Source: Streptomyces sp. NRRL WC-3605 (GTDB lineage: Bacteria > Actinomycetota > Actinomycetes > Streptomycetales > Streptomycetaceae). From it: 38,925 nt of DNA. Where the stretch lies: positions 1-38,925 of the forward strand of contig NZ_LLZN01000080.1 of assembly GCF_001509795.1 (NCBI RefSeq), given 5' to 3'. Positions within the stretch are counted from its first letter, which is position 1. Each line of letters starts with the position of its first letter. The notes below the pieces were generated by a model. It saw only the letters and a list, made by a program, of their open reading frames with translations. It had not been told where the DNA came from and did not search any database. Of this stretch, positions 9,757 through 17,799 are shown in pieces. Both the position numbers and the translations under genes were made by a program.

Positions 9757-10629
9757 TCAGCCGATGCGGGTGCCCGCGCCGCTCACCCGGACCCGTGGGT
9801 CGCCCGCGCGCAGCGTCACCGTCAGCTCGCCCGGGCGGCCCATGTCCTGGCCCTGGAACAGGGTCAGGACGGCGTCCTCCGGGACCAGGCCCAGCTCCCG
9901 GGCGTAGGCGCCGAACGCGGCCGCGGCGGCGCCGGTCGCCGCGTCCTCGACGACCCCGCCGACCGGGAAGGGGTCCCGCACATGGAAGACGGTGGGGGAC
10001 TCACGCCACACCAACTGGACCGTCGTGAGGTCGAGTCGGTGCATCAGGGCCTCCAGACGAGCGAAGTCGTACGACAGGTCGGCCAGGCGGCCGCGGGTCG
10101 CGGCCGCGAGGACGAGATGACGGGCGCCCGCGAAGGCGACGCGGGGCGGAAAGGCCGGGTCGAGATCGGCGGCCGGCCAGTCGAGCGCGGCCAGCGCCTC
10201 GTCGAGATCGGCGTCCTCTACGTCCTCCAGACGCGGCTCCACACTGGTGAGGGTCGCCCTGACCGTCCCGCCGTCGTCCGTCACCTCCACCGGCACGACA
10301 CCGGCGGGCGTCGTGAACACCAGCTCGCCGGGCCCGATCCGCTCGGACAGCGCGATCGCCGCCGCGACGGTGGCGTGCCCGCAGAACGGCACCTCCGCCT
10401 TGGGGCTGAAGTAGCGGATGGTGTACGCCCGCCCCTCGGGGCCCCCGCTGTCCGCGGGAGGCGCCGTGAGGAAGGCGGACTCCGAGTACCCGAGGTCCGC
10501 GGCGATCGCCAGCATCTCCGCGTCGTCGAGACCGGTGGCGTCCAGGACCACACCGGCGCGGTTGCCCCCCTCGGAGGAGGTGGAGAAGGCGGTGTACCGG
10601 AGCACCTCGGGCTGCGCGTTCGTCGTCAT
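9757..10629 (-). CDS. PhzF-family isomerase/epimerase
   Basis: A 290-aa protein with the two-lobed diaminopimelate-epimerase-like fold of PhzF. The N-terminal lobe begins [20 protein letters not shown]; the active-site glutamate is probably E50 in LGYSESAFL. The linker [20 protein letters not shown] is the family hallmark, and the C-terminal lobe has [15 protein letters not shown] and [11 protein letters not shown]. In phenazine producers PhzF isomerises DHHA, but no other phz gene is here, so this is one of the many stand-alone paralogues whose substrate is unknown. The ATG lies at 10629 with a weak ribosome-binding site. It is divergent from the leaderless VOC gene. Confidence 0.9.
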   Translation of the reverse strand: MTTNAQPEVLRYTAFSTSSEGGNRAGVVLDATGLDDAEMLAIAADLGYSESAFLTAPPADSGGPEGRAYTIRYFSPKAEVPFCGHATVAAAIALSERIGPGELVFTTPAGVVPVEVTDDGGTVRATLTSVEPRLEDVEDADLDEALAALDWPAADLDPAFPPRVAFAGARHLVLAAATRGRLADLSYDFARLEALMHRLDLTTVQLVWRESPTVFHVRDPFPVGGVVEDAATGAAAAAFGAYARELGLVPEDAVLTLFQGQDMGRPGELTVTLRAGDPRVRVSGAGTRIG

Positions 10630-10728
10630 GCTCGGGAAACCCGCCCGGGTCCAAGGTCATTCCCGGCCCGCACCCCGAACGCCCGTACGCGTGGACGAAA
10701 AACGGATGAGCATGCGGGCACCCGTTGT

Positions 10729-10734
10729 TAGGGT
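10729..10734 (+). promoter_or_regulatory. -10 box of a probably leaderless VOC transcript
   Basis: TAGGGT matches TANNNT, and its last T lies seven bases before the GTG start at 10742. Transcription would therefore begin at or next to the start codon. No Shine-Dalgarno is present upstream of that GTG, which agrees with a leaderless message. Confidence 0.55.
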
Positions 10735-10741
10735 GCCTCCC

Positions 10742-11173
10742 GTGTCAACGATCAGGAAGGTCCAGGTCACGTTCGACTGCGCCGATCCGGAGCGCCTCGC
10801 CCGCTTCTGGTGCGAGGTCCTCGGGTATGAGGTGCCGTCGCCCCCGGCCGGCTTCGGCACCTGGGACGCCTACCGCGCCGCCCAGCCGGAGGAGGAGCGC
10901 GGCGCGTGGTTCGCCTGCCAGGACCCCTCCGGGGTGGGGCCGCGGCTGTACTTCCAGCGCGTCCCCGAGGGCAAGGTCGTCAAGAACCGGGTCCACCTCG
11001 ACGTGCGGGTCGGCACCGGCCTCCGGGGCGAGGAACGCCTCGCCGCGCTGGAGGCCGAGTGCGCGCGTCTCCTCCCGCTGGGCGCGGTCCGCGAGCGCCT
11101 GCTGTACGACGGCGGGGACGACTCCTGCATCGTGATGCGGGACATCGAGGGCAACGAGTTCTGCCTGGACTGA
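10742..11173 (+). CDS. VOC family protein (glyoxalase-like domain)
   Basis: A 143-aa protein of the vicinal oxygen chelate superfamily with two beta-alpha-beta3 modules: VQVTFDCADPERLARFWCEVLGYEV at the N-terminus and KNRVHLDVRVGTG at the start of the second module. It resembles the glyoxalase-like (Glyoxalase_6) proteins abundant in Streptomyces, most with no known substrate. The GTG at 10742 is chosen because the coding signal begins there and a -10 box lies exactly one promoter distance upstream. Its stop codon is part of a hairpin shared with the convergent phospholipase D gene. Confidence 0.85.
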   Translation: MSTIRKVQVTFDCADPERLARFWCEVLGYEVPSPPAGFGTWDAYRAAQPEEERGAWFACQDPSGVGPRLYFQRVPEGKVVKNRVHLDVRVGTGLRGEERLAALEAECARLLPLGAVRERLLYDGGDDSCIVMRDIEGNEFCLD

Positions 11174-11186
11174 GCGCCCCGCTCAG
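11170..11186. terminator. Short bidirectional hairpin between convergent genes
   Basis: CTGAGCG (11170-11176) and CGCTCAG (11180-11186) form a perfect 7-bp stem with a three-base CCC loop. It contains the TGA of the VOC gene (11171-11173) and the minus-strand stop of the phospholipase gene (11183-11185). Confidence 0.55.
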
Positions 11187-12394
11187 AGGAAGCGCCGGAT
11201 GGGCGTGACCGCGGCCTCCTTCACACGCTGCACCGCGGCGCGCCGCCGCCACCGGCTCAGGTCGATCTCCACACTCTTCTCGAGGTCGGCCTCGAAGTCC
11301 CGGTCGAGGGTGGCGGTGAAGTCCTCGTCCAGCACGGCGAGCATGACCTCCTCGTCGTGGTCCATGGACCGCCGGTTGAAGTTGGTGGAGCCGATCAGGG
11401 CGGCCACCGAGTCCACGGTGATGATCTTCGCGTGCATCATCGTCGGCTGGTACTGCCGGATGTGCACGCCGGCTTCGAGCAGCCGCGTGTAGTGCTGCTG
11501 GCCCGCGAGCTGGCAGGCCCGCTGGTCGGTGTGCGGCCCGGGCAGCAGGATCTCGACGCGCACCCCGCGTTCGGCGGTCCGGCACAGCAGGTCGACGAAG
11601 TAGTCGTCGGGCGCGAAGTAGGCGGTGGCCAGCCGGAAGCGTTCCTCCGCCGAGGTGAGCATGACCCGGATGAGGGTCTGCATGTCCTGCCAGCCGATGC
11701 TGGCGGACCCGCGCACCACCTGCACCACCGACGACCCCTCCTGCGGGTGCTCGGTGAAGCGGTCGCGCTCGTCGAAGAGCTCCTCGTGGCACTCCGCCCA
11801 GTTCTGTGCGAACGCGGCGGCGATCCCGTCGACCGCCGGGCCACGGACCTGTACGTGCGTGTCCCGCCACTCCGAGGGGTTGCGGGCATCGCCGCACCAC
11901 TCCTCGGCGATCCCCACACCCCCGGTGAACGCGGTGTGCTCGTCGACGACGAGGGCCTTGCGGTGACAGCGGTGGTTCTGCTTGAACGGGGACAGCCACA
12001 CGGGCTTGCGGAACCACGCGATCTGCACGCCGGCCGAGCTCATCAGCTCGAGCAGCCGGCCCTCGATCTCCTTCGCGCCGAACCCGTCCAGCAGCAGCCG
12101 CACCCGTACACCCGCGCGGGCGCGGTCGGCGAGGGCGACGGCGAAGTCACGGGCGATCTGACCCTTCCAGTAGACGAAGGTCATCATGTCGATGGTGTGC
12201 TCGGCCGCGCGGATCGCGCCGAGCATCGCGGGGAAGATCTCGTCGCCGTTGCGCAGCGGGACGAGCGTGTTGCCCTCCGTCGCCGCCACCCCGATGAGCC
12301 GTTCCAGACGGCGGCGCAAGCGCTGCTTGCGGTCCTCCGCCGCCGACGGTCTGTCCTGCTCGGGACTGGGTGCCGGTATGCCGTCGAGTATCAC
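11183..12394 (-). CDS. Phospholipase D-family protein, cardiolipin synthase-like
   Basis: A 403-aa protein with two HKD motifs: H144-x-K146-x4-D151 (HRKALVVD) followed by FTGGVGI, and H321-x-K323-x4-D328 (HAKIITVD) followed by GSTNFNRRS. This bipartite arrangement is that of bacterial cardiolipin synthases joining two phosphatidylglycerols or related lipids. No transmembrane helices are visible at the N-terminus, so it resembles the ClsB/ClsC type, working from the cytoplasmic face. Streptomyces also has a CDP-alcohol-type cardiolipin synthase, so this may be a secondary or different phosphatidyltransferase. The GTG at 12394 is chosen for GGGAGA six bases before it; sequence further upstream is low-complexity and overlaps a terminator. 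Confidence 0.88.
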   Translation of the reverse strand: MILDGIPAPSPEQDRPSAAEDRKQRLRRRLERLIGVAATEGNTLVPLRNGDEIFPAMLGAIRAAEHTIDMMTFVYWKGQIARDFAVALADRARAGVRVRLLLDGFGAKEIEGRLLELMSSAGVQIAWFRKPVWLSPFKQNHRCHRKALVVDEHTAFTGGVGIAEEWCGDARNPSEWRDTHVQVRGPAVDGIAAAFAQNWAECHEELFDERDRFTEHPQEGSSVVQVVRGSASIGWQDMQTLIRVMLTSAEERFRLATAYFAPDDYFVDLLCRTAERGVRVEILLPGPHTDQRACQLAGQQHYTRLLEAGVHIRQYQPTMMHAKIITVDSVAALIGSTNFNRRSMDHDEEVMLAVLDEDFTATLDRDFEADLEKSVEIDLSRWRRRAAVQRVKEAAVTPIRRFL

Positions 12395-12428
12395 GTCGGG
12401 TCTCCCACAGGGCGAGAAGAGGGGTACG

Positions 12429-12456
12429 TCAGGGGGCCGCTCCCGCGGCCCCCTGA
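12429..12456 (-). terminator. Strong hairpin terminator after the DUF4190 gene
   Basis: TCAGGGGGCCGC (12429-12440) pairs perfectly with GCGGCCCCCTGA (12445-12456): a 12-bp, very GC-rich stem with a four-base loop. It lies 60 bases beyond the stop of the minus-strand DUF4190 gene and before the phospholipase start, so it should separate the two transcripts. Confidence 0.8.
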
Positions 12457-12515
12457 GCGGATGCCCCGTCGTCGCGTGCTCACGCCCCGCGGCCGTACGG
12501 GTGTCCCCGCGGCGG

Positions 12516-12803
12516 TCAGCCGCCGACGTACCAGCTGAAGCCACCGTTGCTCGCGGCGAGCGTGACGAACAGGATCCACAGGACCACGTCGACCACGCCG
12601 AGGATGATGCCCGCCTTCGCCATGCCCGCGCCGTTCTTCCCACCCGCCTGACGCCGGGCGAGGGCACCGAAGACGATGGCCAGGGGGCCGAGGATGATGT
12701 TCAGGATGAACAGCCCCACGATGCCGCAGACCAGGCTCGCGATCGCCATGCCGTTGGTGCGCGACCCCGAGGTCGCGGCCGAGGAACCACCGTAACTCGC
12801 CAT
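12516..12803 (-). CDS. DUF4190 small membrane protein
   Basis: A 95-aa integral membrane protein with two hydrophobic helices: MAIASLVCGIVGLFILNIIL at about 19-38 and AGIILGVVDVVLWILFVTLA at about 64-83. Between them is a short positively charged loop (GALARRQAGGKNGAGMA). This is the compact DUF4190 pattern, widespread and uncharacterised in actinobacteria. The N-terminal 18 residues are Ser/Gly/Thr-rich. GGGAG lies six bases before the ATG. It is divergent from the secreted-protein gene with a 180-base gap. Confidence 0.82.
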   Translation of the reverse strand: MASYGGSSAATSGSRTNGMAIASLVCGIVGLFILNIILGPLAIVFGALARRQAGGKNGAGMAKAGIILGVVDVVLWILFVTLAASNGGFSWYVGG

Positions 12804-12983
12804 TGCACACTCCCTGTCGCCTCGCGCGACGCCGAACGCGCCGCGCTCTCCTCACTGTTGGCTGCCTTGCCCGAATGCCCCCATCCGGCGGACTCATGTC
12901 TGCGGGGAGGGCAACGGCCGGGCCCCTTCGGCAGTCGTACGCAGTGCCGAACGCGGCAGTGGGAGCGCCCCCTTGGAGGAACG

Positions 12984-13748
12984 ATGAGTCGTCGCGGTGT
13001 CGTCGTGGGAACCGCCGTGGTGCTGCTGGCGGGAGCCGGTGTCCCGGCCGGGGCCGCCCCCGTGGACCGCGCGGGCGGGCCGGTGGTCGGCCAGGCCGTC
13101 GTCAACGAGGGGCGTGACGTCGTCGTGGGCACCACGCACGACGTGACCTTCCCGGTCACGGTCACCGGCTCGGGCGACCCCGCCCTGACGTTCGTCGACG
13201 TCGACCTGAAGGGGCCGCACGGCGGCTTCTACACCACGGACGCCTTCTGCGAGACCGCCACGGCCTGCACGACGAGGTTCACCGTCGACGCGCACCTCGC
13301 GCCCGGCGCCGACGACCCGGTGGACCTCGGCAACGCGCAGGCGGGCACCTGGTCCGTCGACGCGCTCGCCGACACCGGGGACGGCACGTCCGTCTTCGCC
13401 CGGGACGTGGGGTCGTTCTCCCTCAAGCGGGCCGCACGGCTCACGGTGAACGCCTCGCCGGAACCGGTGACCAAGGGCGCCCGGTTCATCGTCACGGGCC
13501 GCCTCGTACGGGCCGACTGGGACACCTACCGGTACACCGGATACGCGGGCCGGACGGTCACGCTGCAGTTCCGCCCCAAGGACTCCAGCGCCTACACCAC
13601 GGTGGCGACCGCCAGGACGAACGGCACCGGCGACCTGCACATCATGGTCGAGGCCGCCAAGGACGGCTACTGGCGCTGGAACTTCGCCGGCACCACCACC
13701 ACGGGCGCGGCCAAGGCCACCGGCGACTACGTGGACGTACGGCCTTGA
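12984..13748 (+). CDS. Secreted calcium-binding-like or beta-sandwich protein of unknown function
   Basis: A 254-aa protein with an N-terminal Sec signal peptide (MSRRGVVVGTAVVLLAGAG, likely cleavage after AGA near residue 24). The mature part appears to be two beta-rich domains: about 28-150 (DVTFPVTVTGSGDPALTFVD onward, with a Cys pair in the segment FCETATACTTRF) and about 152-254 (RLTVNASPEPVTKGARFIVT, ending GDYVDV). The second resembles the Ig-like repeats of Streptomyces surface and secreted proteins that carry GRTVTLQF and YTTVATART strands. I do not recognise an enzymatic motif. GGAGGA precedes the ATG. It is convergent with the two-domain Usp gene. Confidence 0.75.
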   Translation: MSRRGVVVGTAVVLLAGAGVPAGAAPVDRAGGPVVGQAVVNEGRDVVVGTTHDVTFPVTVTGSGDPALTFVDVDLKGPHGGFYTTDAFCETATACTTRFTVDAHLAPGADDPVDLGNAQAGTWSVDALADTGDGTSVFARDVGSFSLKRAARLTVNASPEPVTKGARFIVTGRLVRADWDTYRYTGYAGRTVTLQFRPKDSSAYTTVATARTNGTGDLHIMVEAAKDGYWRWNFAGTTTTGAAKATGDYVDVRP

Positions 13749-13767
13749 GACCGATGCATCCAGGCGG

Positions 13768-14577
13768 TCAGTCCCTGCCGCGGACGACGGCCACCGGGCA
13801 GTGCGCGTGGTGCAGCACGGCCTGGCTGACCGAGCCGAGCAGCAGCCCGGCGAAACCCCCGCGTCCCCGCGCGCCCACCACGACGACCTGGGCGTTCCTG
13901 CTGGACTCGATCAGCATCTCGCGGGGTTCGCCGCTCAGCACCTGCTGCCTGACCACCACGTCCGGGTACCGCTCGGCGAACCCGGCGAGCGCCAGCGACA
14001 GCAGCCGCTCGGCGGCCTCCACGCCCGTACCGGCCGGCGCGTAGTCCGGCTGCCACACGTGCACGGCGAGCAGTTCGGCCCCGCGCAGCTCCGCCTCGGC
14101 GACGGCGAACTCCAGGGCGCGCTCGCCCTGCGGGGACCCGTCGACGGCGACCACGACCGGACCGCTCTCGTGCGGTTCGCCCCGGATCACCAGCACCGGG
14201 CACAGGGCGTGCGCGGCGAGGGAGACGGCCGTCGACCCCAGCAGCATCCCGACGAAGCCGCCGACACCCCGGGCGCCGACGACCAGCAGGTCCGCGGTCC
14301 GTGACTCGGCGGTCAGCACCTCCACCGCGCCGCCGTGCACCACCTCATGGGTGATCTCCAGCTCGGGGGCCACCGCGTGGGCGTGGTCCGCCGCCTCCCG
14401 CATCAGCTCCTCCACCGGGGCCGGGTCCGGCGGCGAGTACATCGGCCGGGTCAAGGGGCCGAAGGCATGCACCACCCGCAGCCCGGCACCGCGCCGCCCG
14501 GCCTCGTGCGCGGCCGTCTCCACCGCCGCCCGGCACGACGACGAACCGTCCACACCGGCGACCACGAGCTTTCCCAC
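13768..14577 (-). CDS. Universal stress protein, two tandem UspA domains
   Basis: A 269-aa protein of two UspA domains. The first (about 1-135) has the strand VVAGVDGSSSCRAAVETAAH and ATP-loop GARGVGGFVGMLLGSTAVSL. The second (about 140-269) has VVVAVDGSPQGERALEFAVA and GARGRGGFAGLLLGSVSQAV. Both retain the G-x2-G-x9-G-S pattern, so both could bind ATP. The GTG at 14577 is chosen for the near-perfect Shine-Dalgarno AGGAGGT just before it. The second domain's ATP loop is almost identical to that of the single-domain Usp at 1488-1946. It lies downstream of the three-gene membrane cluster but has its own ribosome-binding site and a 93-base gap. Confidence 0.93.
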   Translation of the reverse strand: MGKLVVAGVDGSSSCRAAVETAAHEAGRRGAGLRVVHAFGPLTRPMYSPPDPAPVEELMREAADHAHAVAPELEITHEVVHGGAVEVLTAESRTADLLVVGARGVGGFVGMLLGSTAVSLAAHALCPVLVIRGEPHESGPVVVAVDGSPQGERALEFAVAEAELRGAELLAVHVWQPDYAPAGTGVEAAERLLSLALAGFAERYPDVVVRQQVLSGEPREMLIESSRNAQVVVVGARGRGGFAGLLLGSVSQAVLHHAHCPVAVVRGRD

Positions 14578-14670
14578 CGGACCTCCTGCACCACCGGACC
14601 CCCGAACGACACGCCTGTCCAAGGATCACTCCGGCCCGGCCGCGCTGCCACCCACGCGCGGCCGGACGGC

Positions 14671-15456
14671 TCACCCGCCGTCCGGGCCGCCGGGCGCGGG
14701 GCAGGTCTCCCCGGGCGGGCAGAACCAGGCGGCGGCCGTGTCGATCAGCTCCCGTTCGGCGGAGTCGTCGTTGTCGGGGCCGTAGGCGACCAGCGCGTAG
14801 CGATTGCCGTCGGCCGCCCGGAACCGGTGGTCGATGACATGCCGCACGGTCCCGGAGTCCGACTCGCCGGCGATCTCGGTGGCCCGGTACTCGTGTTCGG
14901 CGGCGTCGTCGGGCGCCGACGGGATCGGGCCCATGTCGATCCGTTCGTACCCGTCCAGCCGGGCGGCCGCCTCCTGGGCGATGACGAGCGAGTCGTACGG
15001 CGCGAACTCCTCCAGCTGGAAGATCTGCAGGCGGCGCAGTCCGTCCGGGCTGCTGTAGTCGACGATCCGGATGCCGTACTTCGACTCGCTGCGCTCCGCC
15101 GTCCAGTCGGCGGGGACCGCGATACGGAACCCTTCGTCGTCCTGCACCTCGGCGTAGCCCCCGGGCAGGACCGCCGACGCCGTGGCCGTGCCGTCCGTGC
15201 TCTCCGTCGCCGGGTCGGAGGGCTCGGTCCCCTCCTGCTCCTGCGCGGTGGGGGACGGGGGCGGCGGAGGCGGTTCCGGCTCGTCCTTCCAGCCGAACGC
15301 CCACACGCCGAAGCACATCCCCACCGCGGCCAGGACCATGCCGCCGCGCCGCACCACGCGCTGCTGGCGCGGCAGATCCAGGTCCCGGTCCGGCTGGTAC
15401 AGGCGTTCACGGCGCCCGTCCGCCCAGTCCTGCCGCTCCCTGTCGTACACCTTCAT
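14671..15456 (-). CDS. Single-pass membrane protein with extracytoplasmic domain, unknown function
   Basis: A 261-aa protein. Residues 1-37 are cytoplasmic and charged; one transmembrane helix follows (GGMVLAAVGMCFGVWAFGW, about 38-56). A proline- and acid-rich stalk (about 57-95) links to a folded outer domain (about 95-261). That domain begins GYAEVQDDEGFRIAVPADWT and contains GIRIVDYSSPDGLRRLQIFQ, and ends with a Cys pair in FCPPGETCPAPG. The PADW segment and layout are common in actinobacterial membrane proteins often found with serine/threonine kinases, but no kinase is present. GGAGGG precedes the ATG. It is the third gene of a minus-strand cluster with the two motif-sharing genes; whether it is co-transcribed with them is inferred from the 49-base gap. 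Confidence 0.78.
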   Translation of the reverse strand: MKVYDRERQDWADGRRERLYQPDRDLDLPRQQRVVRRGGMVLAAVGMCFGVWAFGWKDEPEPPPPPPSPTAQEQEGTEPSDPATESTDGTATASAVLPGGYAEVQDDEGFRIAVPADWTAERSESKYGIRIVDYSSPDGLRRLQIFQLEEFAPYDSLVIAQEAAARLDGYERIDMGPIPSAPDDAAEHEYRATEIAGESDSGTVRHVIDHRFRAADGNRYALVAYGPDNDDSAERELIDTAAAWFCPPGETCPAPGGPDGG

Positions 15457-15505
15457 CGCCGTCGTCCCTCCAGGCTGCCGGCCGTCTCGCACTGTCCGGT
15501 CGGCG

Positions 15506-15931
15506 TCAGCCGAGCAACTGGGCGATGCCCTGCACCACGGCGGTCGCCGACGCCACCGCGCCCGCCGCTGCCGCCTGCGAGCCGAGCCAGCGCCGCACGC
15601 CGCCCAGCACCCGGGTGAGGCGCCCCTGCTCCGCCGTGCCCGAGCGGGTGAGCTCCTCCTGCAGGCCCACGAGTTCGTCGTGCAGGGCCGCGTCGTCCGC
15701 CCCGCGTCCGGCCCCCTCGGGCAGCTCGGCCAGCAACTCCCGTACGGCGGTGAGCAGTTCCTGATGGGCGGTGTCGAGCGGAGCGCCACCCGTGGTGTTG
15801 TACGACACGGCCCGGCCCTCCCGGCCGGTGGCGATGGAGCCGCCGGTCATCGACCCGATGGTGACGCCGCCTCCGGCCGCGTCCGGGCCCTCGCTCCCGG
15901 CGGGCTGCGGGGAGGTGGTGTTCTGGCTCAT
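15506..15931 (-). CDS. Small protein with N-terminal GGSIATG motif, unknown function
   Basis: A 141-aa protein. Residues 19-42 carry a Gly-rich motif (GGGVTIGSMTGGSIATG, then EGRAVS) that matches the C-terminus of the upstream-encoded 623-aa membrane protein at 16 of 24 aligned positions. After it comes a helical segment (about 50-105: HQELLTAVRELLAELPEGAG, then DELVGLQEELTR) and a hydrophobic alanine-rich C-terminal helix (SQAAAAGAVASATAVVQGIA, about 117-136) that could insert in or contact a membrane. Its ATG overlaps the stop of the preceding gene (ATGA, 15928-15931), so the two are translationally coupled. I do not recognise a named family. The C-terminal part resembles small helical effector-like proteins, but this is only an impression. 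Confidence 0.72.
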   Translation of the reverse strand: MSQNTTSPQPAGSEGPDAAGGGVTIGSMTGGSIATGREGRAVSYNTTGGAPLDTAHQELLTAVRELLAELPEGAGRGADDAALHDELVGLQEELTRSGTAEQGRLTRVLGGVRRWLGSQAAAAGAVASATAVVQGIAQLLG

Positions 15932-16026
15932 GCGGGGTTACCTTCCTGACGCGCACGGCCGCTGCCGGGCGGGGGAGCGGTGTGCGAGTTCGCCTGTCCG
16001 TGGCTGCCGGTGGCGATGGAGCCGCC
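15824..16026. repeat. 21-bp direct repeat encoding the shared GGSIATG motif
   Basis: GCCGGTGGCGATGGAGCCGCC occurs at 15824-15844 and again at 16006-16026 (break after 20 bases when reading: the last base is C in both). It encodes the GGSIATG core on the minus strand in two adjacent genes. Identity at the DNA level, including third positions, suggests recent duplication, gene conversion or strong codon bias. Confidence 0.75.
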
Positions 16027-17799
16027 CGACATGTCCTGGATGAAGACGCCTCCACCGCTGACCTGGTAGATGTGCTGCTCGAACTCCTCGGTCCGGTAGC
16101 CGTGTTCGCGCAGCGCCGTACGGACACCGCCCACGATCCGCTCCTCGACCGTCTTGATGTACCGCTCGGCGTCCATGTCCTGGAAGCGCGATAGCTTCTG
16201 CTGCGCGGCGAGCCCCCGCAGCGACACACGGGGCACGTCCGGCGGCTCCGCCCCCTCGGACCAGCCGGCGGCGATCTCCCGGCGCAGACCGCCGAGCGCG
16301 CCGATCGCGCAGTCCAGGCCGATCGCGGGAGCGTGCCGCAGGGCGCGCAGCGCCGCGCTGTGCCACTTCTCCGGCAGCCGCTCCACCAGCGCGTCCACGC
16401 CGCGGAACTCCTTGCGGATCGGCCCCAGCACATAGGACTCGGCCTCCAGGACGAGCATCCCGCCCTGGGTGTGCACGCGCACCAGCACCGTCACCACGAG
16501 CTGTTCGTGCCAGCCGCCGACACGGACGCGCAGGAAGACGCGCCGGGCCTCGCCGCCCTCGTCGATCGCCTCGTCCAGATGCGCGGCGATCTGCTCCGGG
16601 TCGTAGACGGCGTACTCGGCGGTGCCGCGGCCCCGGTCCGTGACGGCGTGGGCGCTCGCGTCGTCCACGCCCCCGAGCTCCACCTGCTCCGACCGGCCGA
16701 CGCCTCCCGGCAGGAACAGGAACCGCTCGATCTCCAGGTCCCGCAGCCGGTCGCGCCCGGTGCGCGCCGCGGACTCCCGCAGCTCCACCAGCTGCGGCTC
16801 GATCAGGTCCAGCGCGGCACGGGCCGTCAGCCGCTCCCTGGCGCGCGGCGGACCACCGGCCGCGTGACCGTCGTGGGCACCGCGGTCCCCGCCGTCGACC
16901 TGCGCGGGGATACGGTCGCGGCGGCCGTCGGGCAGCTTGCGGAGCTCCATCGCGAACGACCAGCTCCGCTTGCGTGCGCCGAGCCCGACGAACGGCCGCT
17001 CCACGTCGTACAGCGTGACCGGGGCGTGCTGCTCGCGGCGGATGTCGCGGACCAGGCCGTCGTACGGCAGGCCCGCGGGCAGGCCGGGCTGGGTGGCTGT
17101 GCGGAACGTCCACTTCGACAGCCACTGGCACAGCGCCTTGCGGTGCGCCGCCTGGTGCTGCCAGCCGATGAGCGCGATCAGGAGGGGGAACAGCGCCGGG
17201 TACGGCGTCTGCGCGGTGCCGTCCAGCAGCCCGGCCAGGTACCAGTACCAGTACAGGGCGACGAACAGCAGACTGCCCGCGGTGGCGAGGCTGCTCATGC
17301 CGTCGGCGGCGCGGGCCACCGGGGCGGGAAGCCCCAGCTCCTTGACGGATGGCCCCCGTTCGCTGAGCGCGGCGGCGAACCACAGGGTGAGCGTCACGAC
17401 GGCGTAGAGCTGGGACCAGGGCAGCCACAGCTCGCCGGAGACGTTCAGCGTGCCCTCGTACATCGCGGGGAACACGTCCCCGAAGCCCACGTCGGCGTCG
17501 GGGCCCCAGCGGTCGGACAGGCTGTCCCACGCCATCAGGAAGTCGGAGACGAGGAACCCGGCCCAGGCCGCGAGCATCAGCAGCGCCGTCCGGACCTCCT
17601 GGCGGGCGACGCGGACGGCGTGTGCCAGCACCGGCACCACGTCCACGCCGAGGGAGGGGGCGACGGGGCGCTCCTGGTGGCCGACGAGCTCGTCGATGAC
17701 CTGGCGTCGGAAGGTGGCGTCCTGGTAGACGCCGGCGCACAGCAGCCGGGTGGCCTCCGTGCGGCTGTAGCGGTCTTCGGGAAGGCTGGTGCCCGGCAC
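15928..17799 (-). CDS. Four-helix membrane protein with large cytoplasmic domain and C-terminal GGSIATG motif
   Basis: A 623-aa protein I do not recognise. The N-terminal 68 residues are soluble (YSRTEATRLLCAGVYQDATF). Four likely transmembrane helices follow: about 70-92 (ALLMLAAWAGFLVSDFLMAW), 128-148 (YAVVTLTLWFAAAL), 170-190 (LATAGSLLFVALYWYWYLAG) and 199-215 (YPALFPLLIALIGW). Residues 220-575 are soluble and contain the segments LYDVERPFVGLGARKRSWSF and RVFLRVRVGGWHEQLVVTVL. Residues 581-604 form a Gly-rich motif (GGGVFIQDMSGGSIATG) shared with the next gene product. The GTG start at 17799 follows GGGAG. The stop overlaps the next ATG. The arrangement, a motif at the C-terminus of one protein and at the N-terminus of its neighbour, suggests that the two products associate through it. 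Confidence 0.78.
   Translation of the reverse strand: MPGTSLPEDRYSRTEATRLLCAGVYQDATFRRQVIDELVGHQERPVAPSLGVDVVPVLAHAVRVARQEVRTALLMLAAWAGFLVSDFLMAWDSLSDRWGPDADVGFGDVFPAMYEGTLNVSGELWLPWSQLYAVVTLTLWFAAALSERGPSVKELGLPAPVARAADGMSSLATAGSLLFVALYWYWYLAGLLDGTAQTPYPALFPLLIALIGWQHQAAHRKALCQWLSKWTFRTATQPGLPAGLPYDGLVRDIRREQHAPVTLYDVERPFVGLGARKRSWSFAMELRKLPDGRRDRIPAQVDGGDRGAHDGHAAGGPPRARERLTARAALDLIEPQLVELRESAARTGRDRLRDLEIERFLFLPGGVGRSEQVELGGVDDASAHAVTDRGRGTAEYAVYDPEQIAAHLDEAIDEGGEARRVFLRVRVGGWHEQLVVTVLVRVHTQGGMLVLEAESYVLGPIRKEFRGVDALVERLPEKWHSAALRALRHAPAIGLDCAIGALGGLRREIAAGWSEGAEPPDVPRVSLRGLAAQQKLSRFQDMDAERYIKTVEERIVGGVRTALREHGYRTEEFEQHIYQVSGGGVFIQDMSGGSIATGSHGQANSHTAPPPGSGRARQEGNPA

Noticed and set aside
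9757..10629. PhzF protein taken as sign of a phenazine cluster
   Set aside because: No other phenazine gene is present in the window, and stand-alone PhzF paralogues are common.
12394..12667. An upstream extension of the phospholipase D gene
   Set aside because: The extra residues are Arg/Ser/Ala-rich, run across a strong terminator hairpin, and the GTG at 12394 has a well-placed Shine-Dalgarno.
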